Source of the DNA: Calditrichota bacterium
Lineage (GTDB): Bacteria; CLD3
Assembly: GCA_008501735.1 (NCBI GenBank)
Contig: QQUF01000037.1
Location: 1 to 41,202, forward strand
Length of the DNA stretch: 41,202 bases
Reading direction: 5' to 3'
Shown here piece after piece: positions 15,437 through 23,598 of the stretch. The translations under genes and the position numbers were made by a program. Every line of letters begins with the position of its first letter. The first letter of the stretch is position 1. The notes beneath the pieces were generated by a model. That model was given only the letters and a program-made list of their open reading frames with translations. It did not search any database and was not told where the DNA came from.

Positions 15437-17539
15437 TCACCTAAGAAAAGACATTTTTTTTGTTTCAGAAAATCCTGTTTCTGTTTCTAATTTGTAAAAG
15501 TAAGTTCCACTTGAAACTAAATTTCCAAAAGAGTCTTTGCTATCCCAAGTTAAAGATTTTAGCCCTTTTTCACTAAAACCGCTAAAAAGTGTTTTTACTA
15601 ATTGCCCTTTAACATTAAAAATGTTCAATGAAATATTTTGTGATTCCTGTAAAGTAAAATCAATTTTTGTGCTTGGGTTAAAAGGATTTGGATAGTTTTG
15701 TAAAAGTTCGATTTTCTCAGGTAATGAGTTTTCTTCGACGGTTGTAACTGTGTCAACTCCTATTCCAGACAAGTAAATCAAATAATTTGGTGTATCCCAA
15801 TCGTTTGTAAAAATTTCGATATAACCTGCTGAGAAACCTAAAAATTGAGGTTCAAAAGTTAGATTGAACTCTAAAGAATCGCCAACAGAAATTGCAGAAG
15901 TGGCTAAATCTACATCAAAACCATCTCCAACTAAATTGTAGTTTGTAACACTCAAAGGAATTTCACCTGTTGAGAAAATCTTTGCTTGCAAAGTCAGAAG
16001 ATTATTTAACTGAACATCACCGAAATTTAAAATTATTGGAGTTGAGTAACCATTAGGTTTCAGAGAAAAAGCAACAAATTTTGTAATAGTTGCATCACTC
16101 GTTCCGTTATGAGAATAATCGTAAGCACCATTTGTAGCTATGAAATCAGGTGAACTTGTGTCACCTCCAATGTAAATATCACCTTGTGGAGAAATTGCAA
16201 TACAACCTCCAATATCTTTTGCACTCCCTCCGAGGAAAGTCGAATAAACTAAAGAATCGCCAAGAGGAGGCAAAATGGTAAAAAAACCGTCATTGTCTCC
16301 ATCCTGCAATGTATCAAAAGCATCAACTGTAGTCGGAAAATCCCCAGAAAAGGTATAACCTGTAACGTAAGTAAAACCAAGAGTATCTGTTTCCAAAACA
16401 TAAACTTGGTCATTTTGACTCCCCCCTAAAAAAGTAGAAAAAATCAAATTATTGCTCATTAAATCAAGCTCGAAAATATAAGTATCCTCTCCGCCACTGT
16501 AAGTATCATCAAATCCTCCTGCTGTTAGTGGAAAATCACTCGAATAAGTGTAACCTGTTCCATAAACACTTGCAAAAGATTCAACTTTAATATCCCTGTT
16601 GTAATCGTTTCCGCTTCCACCAAGAAAAGTTGAATAATCAAAAAGATAATCGTTTGTGCCAGATAGCTGAGTTTCATTTTTTTCGGGGCTAGTATTAAAA
16701 AGCAAAAGTCTCGTAATAAAACAATCAACATTCCCATTCAAAGAAGTGTCGTAAGCATTCCAAGTAGTTATTGGAAAATCATTTGAAGCTGTGTAACCCG
16801 AGATATAAACTGCACCTTCTGCAAAGTTGAATTTAATTCCATCTCCGTCATCATAATTTGAACCACCAAGAAAAGTTGAGTATTCTAAAGCAGTTCCATT
16901 TGGTGCAACTCGGCAAAAAAAAGCGTCATAACTTCCACCATTATAAGTCGTGTCGTAAGAGCTTGAAACTATTGGAAAATTATTTGAGGAAGTCCTTCCT
17001 GTGATGTAAGCTATTCCATTATGAACATCAATCCTCCGACATTTATCTTCTGAGTTTCCACCAATAAAGGTTGAATAAATTAGAGCATTTCCCATTGAAT
17101 TTACTTTTGTTACAAATGCATCATAATTTCCATTATGAGTTTCGTCAAAAGCATTTGTTGTAGTTGGAAAATTATTAGAGAAAGTGTAACCACCGATGTA
17201 AGAATTTTCACTTTCATCTAATTCCATAGTGTAAGTTCTTTCCTCATCATTTCCTCCTAAAAATGTGCTAAAAAGGAGAAAACTGCCAGAAGAATCAATC
17301 TTGGAAATCATTACATCTCTCTGACCTCCATTATAAATTGTTCCATATGAGCCAGAAGTTGTCGGGAAATAGTTTGAAGCACAAAAACCTGCCAACGTAA
17401 CATTAGAACCGTCAGAGTTTACTTTGACTCCTCTATAATAGTCCAAATTGTCACCACCAACAAAAGTAGAAAAACCGATAGTGGTAGCGTTTGCTATTAC
17501 AAAACAGAATAAAATGATTATTGAAACTATTAAGCCCAT
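15437..17539 (-). CDS. Secreted SBBP beta-propeller-repeat protein with Hydin-like domain and C-terminal sorting module
   Basis: A 700-aa exported protein with a signal peptide of about 18 residues. Seven SBBP-type repeats follow, each with a core like YSTFLGGSxxDxxxxI, then the TGYTxSxxFP turn, then a D(T)xYxGGxxDxFxxxL segment. Between about 515 and 610 is an ASPM/SPD-2/Hydin-like beta-sandwich (LNFGDVQL...FTNDWDTPNYLIYLSGIG). The C-terminus is a FlgD-Ig-like sorting module (NYPNPFNPSTKIDFTLQ...GTYFYKLETE...KKMSFLR), which in FCB bacteria directs export by a T9SS-like route to the cell surface. One repeat has an insertion (about SPEKNETQLSGTNDY). A paralogue lies at 19298-21046. No ligand or enzymatic function is evident. 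Confidence 0.88.
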   Translation of the reverse strand: MGLIVSIIILFCFVIANATTIGFSTFVGGDNLDYYRGVKVNSDGSNVTLAGFCASNYFPTTSGSYGTIYNGGQRDVMISKIDSSGSFLLFSTFLGGNDEERTYTMELDESENSYIGGYTFSNNFPTTTNAFDETHNGNYDAFVTKVNSMGNALIYSTFIGGNSEDKCRRIDVHNGIAYITGRTSSNNFPIVSSSYDTTYNGGSYDAFFCRVAPNGTALEYSTFLGGSNYDDGDGIKFNFAEGAVYISGYTASNDFPITTWNAYDTSLNGNVDCFITRLLLFNTSPEKNETQLSGTNDYLFDYSTFLGGSGNDYNRDIKVESFASVYGTGYTYSSDFPLTAGGFDDTYSGGEDTYIFELDLMSNNLIFSTFLGGSQNDQVYVLETDTLGFTYVTGYTFSGDFPTTVDAFDTLQDGDNDGFFTILPPLGDSLVYSTFLGGSAKDIGGCIAISPQGDIYIGGDTSSPDFIATNGAYDYSHNGTSDATITKFVAFSLKPNGYSTPIILNFGDVQLNNLLTLQAKIFSTGEIPLSVTNYNLVGDGFDVDLATSAISVGDSLEFNLTFEPQFLGFSAGYIEIFTNDWDTPNYLIYLSGIGVDTVTTVEENSLPEKIELLQNYPNPFNPSTKIDFTLQESQNISLNIFNVKGQLVKTLFSGFSEKGLKSLTWDSKDSFGNLVSSGTYFYKLETETGFSETKKMSFLR

Positions 17540-17629
17540 TTTATTTATTCCTCAATTTTATTTAGAATTTATTTAACTTTATTAAGTTATTTTCAATAAC
17601 AAAATATACCAAGTATAAATTTATGAATT

Positions 17630-19213
17630 CTAAAAATCCTTTGAAACCAAACCAATTCCCTGTCTAACCGTTCGTCGAATGTGTTTTTGTTTTAAAGGTG
17701 AATTCAAAAATCTATTTAGTGATGCTAACAAATACTTTTTGCCACTTTCCGTTGAAAACTCCAACTCTTCTCTAACAGCAAAGGCAGTTTTAATTAAATG
17801 TGCTGAGAAAATCGGAAGCCCATTCCCGTGGTCTAAAATTTGGTTAAAAGATTTTATAAAAAAGTTCTCCAAGTTTCCAACTTCCCAATCATTCTCAGAA
17901 ACTTCTAAATCCAAGTACCGAATATTCCTGCCACTAAAACAAGCCATTTGCAAAAGTCCGAATTTCCAAAACTCAGGAAATTTTTTACACTGAACTCTAA
18001 CTGCGTTTGCAAAAGTCAAACTATGTGTAAAGCCTAACCAACTAATGTTATCGCCAACAGGTTTATCATAAGCAAATTGATAAGAAGTATCAAACTTTAG
18101 CATCGAAATTGCATTCGATTCCAAAAGAGCATTATAAATTTGTTCCTCACTTGAATTAGAAGATTTTTTAACAACCCAATCCATTGCATTGTTTACATTT
18201 TTCTTAAAGACCTCATCAGAGTTTAGTGGTACAATCGACTTCTCTCCACTAAAGTTGCATTTTTTCAAACACTCTCCAAAGTAACTAAACTCAGGAATTA
18301 AATCTTCTCTTGTGGCATAACAAATTGAACGAACAAGTGAAAGCAAAAGAGGTTTTTCAACTTCTTCACCAAGTAATTCAATCAAAGTTCCAACTTTATA
18401 AACGTAAATCAAACTATGCCCAAAATCATTGTAATGTTTTAGTGCCGTTTCTGTCAGTGCTTTTTCGAAATCTTTAAAATGCATTCCACTTTCTAAACCA
18501 CCACGAATGTAAGAAATGGCTTCACTTTCGTTTTCCTCTTCAACTGCTTGAACTAATTTCTCGTAGTCAAATTTTTGTTTTTTTTCAACAAAAGGATAAG
18601 TTTTATGCCTCAAAGAATCGAAAGCAATGTGGTCAATTGCTTCACTCAAACAAATAATTTGATTTTCAAGATTCTCTTGATTCTCAAAATAAAGACTTAG
18701 CCAATCGGCAGAAGCTGCGTAAGCGTGAGTTGTTCCGTACTCAAATTTATCAAAAGACCATTCAATCGCTTTTTTCAAACCAAGTGTCATTGGAATTTCA
18801 TTGTAGTGGAGCCTTGCAAGTTCACGAGAAATTCTTCCTGTTTCACGTTTTTCAAATGCCTGTTTAAGACCTTTCAAAATGCTTTCAGTAATTTCCTCTT
18901 TTGAAGGTTCAGCTAAATTTACCCACAAAAATTCATCTTCAACTTTAGTCTCATAAACTCTCAAATTATCACCACCAATCACACAGTCGCCATTTTCAAG
19001 ATTAAATTTCCAGTTGTGCCAATTGCAAGTCAAAAAACATTTTCCGTCAGTTGTTCCTTGAGAAAGTGGATAGCCTTCGTGCGGACATCTGTTGTCGCAA
19101 GCAAAGATTTTTTCACCGTCTTTAAGAAGTGCAATTTGCTTAGAACCTTGTTTAAAAACGTGAGAGTTACTAGAGTTTAATTCTTCAATTGAGATTGTTT
19201 TCTGCCAATTCAT
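17630..19213 (-). CDS. Rieske 2Fe-2S protein fused to a large helical domain of unknown function
   Basis: From Met at 19213 the product is 527 aa. The N-terminal 100 residues are a Rieske ferredoxin domain: CPHEGYPLSQG and CNWHNWKF give both Cys-x-His and Cys-x2-His ligand pairs. The remaining about 415 residues are mostly alpha-helical and His-rich (YGTTHAYAASADWLSLYF, DHIAFDSLRHKTYPF, HYNDFGHSLIYVYK). I do not recognise that part with confidence. A distant likeness to questin-oxidase-like proteins is possible but weak. It does not look like the START-type catalytic domain of ring-hydroxylating oxygenases. There is no signal peptide. I chose this start because AGAAAGG precedes it and upstream codons lie in an inverted repeat. 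It is flanked by two SBBP cargo genes on the same strand. Confidence 0.75.
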   Translation of the reverse strand: MNWQKTISIEELNSSNSHVFKQGSKQIALLKDGEKIFACDNRCPHEGYPLSQGTTDGKCFLTCNWHNWKFNLENGDCVIGGDNLRVYETKVEDEFLWVNLAEPSKEEITESILKGLKQAFEKRETGRISRELARLHYNEIPMTLGLKKAIEWSFDKFEYGTTHAYAASADWLSLYFENQENLENQIICLSEAIDHIAFDSLRHKTYPFVEKKQKFDYEKLVQAVEEENESEAISYIRGGLESGMHFKDFEKALTETALKHYNDFGHSLIYVYKVGTLIELLGEEVEKPLLLSLVRSICYATREDLIPEFSYFGECLKKCNFSGEKSIVPLNSDEVFKKNVNNAMDWVVKKSSNSSEEQIYNALLESNAISMLKFDTSYQFAYDKPVGDNISWLGFTHSLTFANAVRVQCKKFPEFWKFGLLQMACFSGRNIRYLDLEVSENDWEVGNLENFFIKSFNQILDHGNGLPIFSAHLIKTAFAVREELEFSTESGKKYLLASLNRFLNSPLKQKHIRRTVRQGIGLVSKDF

Positions 19214-19234
19214 TTTTTGCCTTTCTGTTTCATC

Positions 19235-19290
19235 TGAGATTCTCACTTTCGGTGAGTTTCTCAGTTTCGTGATTTTAAGTGAGAATCTCA
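19235..19290. repeat. 56-bp inverted repeat upstream of the Rieske gene
   Basis: TGAGATTCTCAC and GTGAGAATCTCA are perfect 12-bp ends. Inside the left half a second imperfect hairpin, GAGATTCTCAC-TTTCG-GTGAGTTTCTC, can form. The loop TTTCG between CAC and GTG recalls the TTTGC loop of the hairpin at 11772-11794. It lies 21 bp before the Rieske start, so it occupies the promoter or 5' leader. Confidence 0.65.
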
Positions 19291-19297
19291 CAAAAGT

Positions 19298-21046
19298 TTA
19301 TTTCAAAAATGTCATTTTTCTAACTTCTGATTCATTGTTTGAAGTTAGGATTTTGTAAAAATAAGTTCCACTTGAAACTTGTTTGCCAAAGCTGTCTGTT
19401 CCGTTCCAAGTAACTGAACCTTTACTTTCGGTTAATTTAAACTCTTTCACCTCTTCACCCAAAATATTAAAAATTGCCAATTTTCCAAATTCGTGATTTG
19501 CAATTTCTAATTCATAATTTATTGTTGTAGTTGGATTGAATGGATTCGGGTAATTTTGCGAAAGTGAAAATGTTTGCGGTTTGTTTGTTTCTGACTTTGT
19601 AGAAACAACTTCTAAAGAATCAAACCTTGCAACAAAAGCATCTTCCAAGTCATTCAGAGAAGTGTTGAAGGCGGTTTGAGTAATCGGTAAATCACTTGAA
19701 GTTGTCACTCCAGTTATAAAAACCGTTCCACCAGCAGTAATTTTAATGTCTTCTGCAAACTCGCCGTCATTAGTTGCTCCACCGAAAAAGGAAGAATAAA
19801 GTAAACCATCACCTTCACTACTTAATTTTGTTACAAAAGCATCTTTTCCAACGAAATTATTATCATTAAATGTATTATCGTAAGCATTACTTGTTACAGG
19901 GAAATTGACAGAAGTTGTTTTTCCTGTAATGTAAACACTTCCGCTTGTGTCAACTTTGATTCCTGCTCCCCAATCTTCTCCAAATCCGCCAAGATAAGTT
20001 GAAAAAGCTAAACTACCTCCATCAGCATTCATTTTTGTTACGAACCCGTCTGTTAAATTGATTCCAGTGAGATTTTGGTCGTAAGCTCCGGGAGTTGTTG
20101 GAAAGCCTAAAGATTGAGTTCTTCCTGAAATTAAAGTAGAATTATTCAAACCTTTTGCTATCGAGAATGAATAGTCTAAACTTGTTGACCCTAAATAATT
20201 TGAGAAAACTAAAGCCGTTCCATCAGAATTCAACCTTGTTACAAAGGAATCGTCTGAACCGTTGTAAGTTGTATCAAAAGCACTTGAAGTTGTTGGAAAA
20301 TTGTTAGATTCTGTTCGCCCTGTTACAACAGAAGTACTGTCGTCAAAAACTGCAATTTCAAAACCCGAGTCTTCCGAACCACCTCCAAGAAAAGTTGAGA
20401 ATTCTAAAGCAGTTGCGTCAAGGCTTAGTTTTGTTATAAAAACATCACTTCCACCTGTTTCGTGTTGTTCATCAAAAGCACCTGCGGTAACAGGAAACCC
20501 AAAAGAACCTGCATCTCCGACAACAAAAGAAAATCCGTCTTTTACTTCAAGTTGACGGCTAAAATCAGGCGAAGAAGCACTTGTTCCACCGAGATAAGTT
20601 GAGTAAACCAAAAAACTTCCATCTTGACTTAATTTTACTGCAAATGCTTCCGTTCCTCCATAGTAAGTTTCACCAAAAACTCCTGATGTTGTAGGAAAAT
20701 CATCTGACTCAGTTTCACCAGAAATGTAAGCGAATCCACTGTCAACTTTCACACCATTAGAAATATCAATTCCTATTCCACCAAGTTGTGAAGAGTAAAC
20801 AAGATTTTCTGCAAGTGAATCCAATTTAGTTACGAAAACATTTGGCAAAGTACCTGCAATCAAACCTGTTGTTGTTGGAAAATTTGTAGAGTTTGTTGTT
20901 CCCGAGACGTAAACGGAATTGGTTGAGTCAATATCAATTCCATAAGAATAATCGTCACCTGTTCCACCTAAGTAAGTCGAAAATGTTAGGTTTACAGCGT
21001 AAAGGTTTGTCGATAAAAGTAAAACCGCTAAAGCATTTAATTTCAT
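19298..21046 (-). CDS. Secreted SBBP beta-propeller-repeat protein with C-terminal sorting module
   Basis: A secreted protein of about 582 aa with signal peptide MKLNALAVLLLSTNLYA. Seven SBBP repeats follow, with cores such as FSTYLGGTGDDYSYGI, YSTYLGGTSA and YSSFFGGATND. Each is followed by a TG(K/R)TxSxNFPxT turn and an FVTKL strand. The C-terminal sorting module (QNYPNPFNPTTTINYELE...GTYFYKILTS...VRKMTFLK) closely matches that of the 15437-17539 paralogue, but the Hydin-like domain is absent. GGAG lies 6 bp before the second Met, so I take 21046 rather than the ATG at 21058. Likely cell-surface or secreted through a T9SS-like system, with a structural or binding role at most inferred. Confidence 0.87.
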   Translation of the reverse strand: MKLNALAVLLLSTNLYAVNLTFSTYLGGTGDDYSYGIDIDSTNSVYVSGTTNSTNFPTTTGLIAGTLPNVFVTKLDSLAENLVYSSQLGGIGIDISNGVKVDSGFAYISGETESDDFPTTSGVFGETYYGGTEAFAVKLSQDGSFLVYSTYLGGTSASSPDFSRQLEVKDGFSFVVGDAGSFGFPVTAGAFDEQHETGGSDVFITKLSLDATALEFSTFLGGGSEDSGFEIAVFDDSTSVVTGRTESNNFPTTSSAFDTTYNGSDDSFVTRLNSDGTALVFSNYLGSTSLDYSFSIAKGLNNSTLISGRTQSLGFPTTPGAYDQNLTGINLTDGFVTKMNADGGSLAFSTYLGGFGEDWGAGIKVDTSGSVYITGKTTSVNFPVTSNAYDNTFNDNNFVGKDAFVTKLSSEGDGLLYSSFFGGATNDGEFAEDIKITAGGTVFITGVTTSSDLPITQTAFNTSLNDLEDAFVARFDSLEVVSTKSETNKPQTFSLSQNYPNPFNPTTTINYELEIANHEFGKLAIFNILGEEVKEFKLTESKGSVTWNGTDSFGKQVSSGTYFYKILTSNNESEVRKMTFLK

Positions 21047-21226
21047 TTTAGTCTCCATAATTTTGCTTTAGCTTCTCCCTTTCCAAATTTAATTTAGAAA
21101 CTGAATTTTCTTCAGTAGTTTTTTTGAGTTTTGATAAAAGAGAAGCGAATTAGTTAATTTTTTATTAATTTAAGCACTTAATTTTTAACATCTAATAAGA
21201 ATTTTACTCAAAAAGAAAGTATAAAA

Positions 21227-21718
21227 ATGAAAATCCAAGAATTACCAAACAATGCAACTTTAAAAATTTTTCATTCAAGCCGAAAACTCACTGACTCAGA
21301 AGTAAGTTCAGTTCTTGAAGAATTCGATTCTTTTGAACAAAATTGGCAAGCACACGGAGCGAATGTTTTTTCTGCACGTGAAATGCGTTACAACCAATTC
21401 CTTTTAGTTGGAGTTGACGAAAGCAAAGTCAGGCTTTCAGGTTGCTCAAGAGACAGTCTCATTCACGCAATGGAAGCTATCGAAAGAAAACTTGGTTTGA
21501 CTTTTCTCGACAGCCCACAAGTCGTTTACCGCGAAAATGATAAAATTAAGTGTGCCGAAAGAATGGAGTTCAAAAAAATTGCCTCACAAGGTTTGGTAAA
21601 TGCTGAAACAATTGTTTTTAACAACATCATCGAATCAGTTTCTGACTTAAACAAATGGGAAGTTCCGATGAAAGACAGTTGGCACGCAAGAGCATTTTTA
21701 CCTAAAGAATTAGCTTAA
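21227..21718 (+). CDS. Conserved Bacteroidota-type small protein (often mislabelled 'ABC transporter ATPase')
   Basis: A 163-aa cytoplasmic protein with no membrane segment and no Walker motifs. The pattern W.AHG..........RYN.FLLVGVDE....SGCS.DS, an internal NAETIVFNNII, and the ending EVPMKDSWHARAFL match a protein family widespread in Bacteroidota whose members carry an unsupported 'ABC transporter ATPase' name in databases. The biochemical role is unknown. It lies 24 bp upstream of the TRAP substrate-binding gene on the same strand, which may only reflect a shared promoter. Confidence 0.75.
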   Translation: MKIQELPNNATLKIFHSSRKLTDSEVSSVLEEFDSFEQNWQAHGANVFSAREMRYNQFLLVGVDESKVRLSGCSRDSLIHAMEAIERKLGLTFLDSPQVVYRENDKIKCAERMEFKKIASQGLVNAETIVFNNIIESVSDLNKWEVPMKDSWHARAFLPKELA

Positions 21719-21742
21719 TTTTCAAAATTTTCAGGAAAACCG

Positions 21743-22861
21743 ATGACTTTAAAACGTAGAGATTTTCTCAAAAAAGCTTCGGCAACTGCTGTTGTTGGAG
21801 GTGCAACTTTGGCTGGTTGTGGAACTCAAGACCCAAAAACGAGTGCGAGTTCGCCCGCTGTTCATACAGGCAAAACTTATGAATGGAAAATGGTGACGGC
21901 TTGGCCTCCACATTATCCGATTCTCGGAGAATCAGCAGACAATCTTGCAAAATGGATTGAAGAAATGTCTGGTGGAAGAATGAAAATTCAAGTTTATGGT
22001 GGTGGAGAACTTGTTCCTGCTCTTGAATCTTTCGATGCAGTAACTTCTGGAGTTGCAGAAATGGGACACGGAGCTTCTTACTATTGGGCTGGAAAAGCTC
22101 CTGCGGCACAGTTTTTTGGTTCTGTTCCTTTTGGAATGAATGCTCAACAAGTTAATTCTTGGATTTACAGTGGCGGCGGAATCGAACTTTGGGAAGAACT
22201 TTACAGCCAATTTAACTTAATTCCAATGCCTGCTGGAAGTTCAGGTGTTCAAATGGGCGGTTGGTTCAACAAAGAAATAAAATCTGTTGACGACCTAAAA
22301 GGTTTGAAAATGCGAATTCCTGGGCTTGGTGGAAAAGTGATTTCAAAAGCAGGAGGTTCGGCAATTCTTTCAGCTGGTGGTGAAATTTACACAAATCTTG
22401 AAAGAGGAGTAATTGACGCTTCCGAATGGGTTGGACCTTACCACGACTATTTGATGGGATTTCATAAAATTGCGAAATTCTATTACTATCCAGGTTGGCA
22501 CGAACCAAACGCAACTATTGAACTTTTTATCAACAAGTCTGCTTTTAATGATTTAGAAAAAGATTTGCAGGAAATTATTCGAACTGCTGCAATGCGTTCA
22601 AATATTTGGCTTCTTTCTGAACTTGAAAGCAAAAATAGAATTTATCTGCAAAAATTAATCAATGAACACAACGTTCAATTGAGAAAGTTTCCAGACGATG
22701 TTTTGGTAACTTTGAAAAAATATTCAGATGAGGTTGTTCAAGAATTGGTTGAAAAAGACCCAATGAGCAAAAAGGTTTTTGAATCTTACTCGAAATTTCA
22801 AAAAGAAATAAGAGAGTTCGCAAAAGTTTCTGAAAAAATGTACTACGACAAAATTTCTTAA
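21743..22861 (+). CDS. TRAP transporter solute-binding protein, DctP/TakP-like (Tat lipoprotein)
   Basis: A 372-aa extracytoplasmic solute receptor of the DctP family. The N-terminus carries a twin-arginine motif (KRRDFLKKAS) followed by a hydrophobic stretch ending in the lipobox LAGC, so it is probably exported folded and lipid-anchored. The phrases AWPPHYPILGESADNLAKWIEEMSGGRMKIQVYGGGELVP, MGHGASYYWAGK, LKGLKMRIPGLGGKV and FYYYPGWHEPNATIEL resemble TakP-type receptors for 2-oxo acids or other monocarboxylates. The Arg in KMRIPG is the usual carboxylate contact. No DctQ/DctM membrane genes are nearby. The stop is followed at once by the second TAGGGAACAAA hairpin. Confidence 0.9.
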   Translation: MTLKRRDFLKKASATAVVGGATLAGCGTQDPKTSASSPAVHTGKTYEWKMVTAWPPHYPILGESADNLAKWIEEMSGGRMKIQVYGGGELVPALESFDAVTSGVAEMGHGASYYWAGKAPAAQFFGSVPFGMNAQQVNSWIYSGGGIELWEELYSQFNLIPMPAGSSGVQMGGWFNKEIKSVDDLKGLKMRIPGLGGKVISKAGGSAILSAGGEIYTNLERGVIDASEWVGPYHDYLMGFHKIAKFYYYPGWHEPNATIELFINKSAFNDLEKDLQEIIRTAAMRSNIWLLSELESKNRIYLQKLINEHNVQLRKFPDDVLVTLKKYSDEVVQELVEKDPMSKKVFESYSKFQKEIREFAKVSEKMYYDKIS

Positions 22862-22872
22862 GAAGATATTTT

Positions 22873-22900
22873 GTAGGGAACAAAGATTTTTGTTCCCTAT
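22873..22900. repeat. TAGGGAACAAA hairpin repeat, copy 2
   Basis: Same arms and GATT loop as at 12953-12980, differing only at the last base. It lies between the convergent TRAP receptor and response-regulator genes. Its CTA terminus provides the TAG stop codon (22897-22899) of the response regulator on the minus strand. Confidence 0.8.
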
Positions 22901-23598
22901 TTAGATTTGTTCACAAATTTGTAGCCGACACTTCGGATTGTGTGAAAATAAACAGGTTTTCTTGGGTCTTCTTCAAAGTATTTTCTTAGTGCGAGAATGA
23001 AATTATCAACAGTTCTTGTTGAAGGATAAACATCGTAACCCCAAACTTCTTCCAAAATCAAATCACGCGAAACAACTTGGCTTTCTCGCTCAATCAAAAG
23101 TTTGAGAAGCATCACCTCTTTTTTAGTTAGGAAAAAAGTATTTTCACCTTTAGAAGCCTCAAAAGTCTTAAAATTTACTTTATTTTTGCCAAAAGTAAAA
23201 ATATCTAAATCTTCTTTTGGTTGACTAAAGGGAACACTTCTTTTGAGTAAGATTTTAACTCGAAGTAAAAATTCATCTAAGTTAAATGGCTTGGTTAAGT
23301 AGTCATCAGCACCTTTTTTAAGTCCGATAACAATATCTTCACTTGTATTTTTTGCTGTCAAAAAGAGAATAGGAACTTCAGTATTTTCAAGACGAATTGT
23401 TTCACAAACTTGCAATCCATCAATTTCAGGAAGCATAATATCAAGAATTATTAAATTGAATCTTTCCTCCTTGAAAGCCTTGAGAGCATCAACTCCATCA
23501 GAAACCGCTGTTACAGTAAAACCTTCCATTTTCAAATTTAACGCAATTGCTTCTTGCAAATGCTCTTCATCTTCAACCAATAAAATTCTGTAATTCAT
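22897..23598 (-). CDS. Response regulator, OmpR/PhoB family
   Basis: A 233-aa two-component response regulator. The receiver domain has the acidic pocket (LVEDEE at about 7-12), phosphoacceptor Asp53 in LIILDIMLPEIDGLQ, the switch Thr in FLTAKN, and the conserved Lys in DDYLTKPF. The C-terminal winged-helix DNA-binding domain contains LTKKEVMLLKLLIERE, VSRDLILEEVWG and RTVDNFILALRKYFEEDP...IRSVGYKF. Its start abuts the kinase stop (TAAATG), so they are translated as a pair. Likely targets are the divergent cytochrome operon or the convergent TRAP gene, but no binding site is proven. Confidence 0.95.
   Translation of the reverse strand: MNYRILLVEDEEHLQEAIALNLKMEGFTVTAVSDGVDALKAFKEERFNLIILDIMLPEIDGLQVCETIRLENTEVPILFLTAKNTSEDIVIGLKKGADDYLTKPFNLDEFLLRVKILLKRSVPFSQPKEDLDIFTFGKNKVNFKTFEASKGENTFFLTKKEVMLLKLLIERESQVVSRDLILEEVWGYDVYPSTRTVDNFILALRKYFEEDPRKPVYFHTIRSVGYKFVNKSK

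Noticed and set aside
17630-19213. Ring-hydroxylating oxygenase alpha subunit
   Set aside because: The C-terminal domain lacks the 2-His-1-carboxylate START-type pattern and is helical.
19214-19291. Longer N-terminus for the Rieske protein (start at 19291)
   Set aside because: Those 26 residues are encoded by the inverted repeat, while AGAAAGG precedes the Met at 19213.
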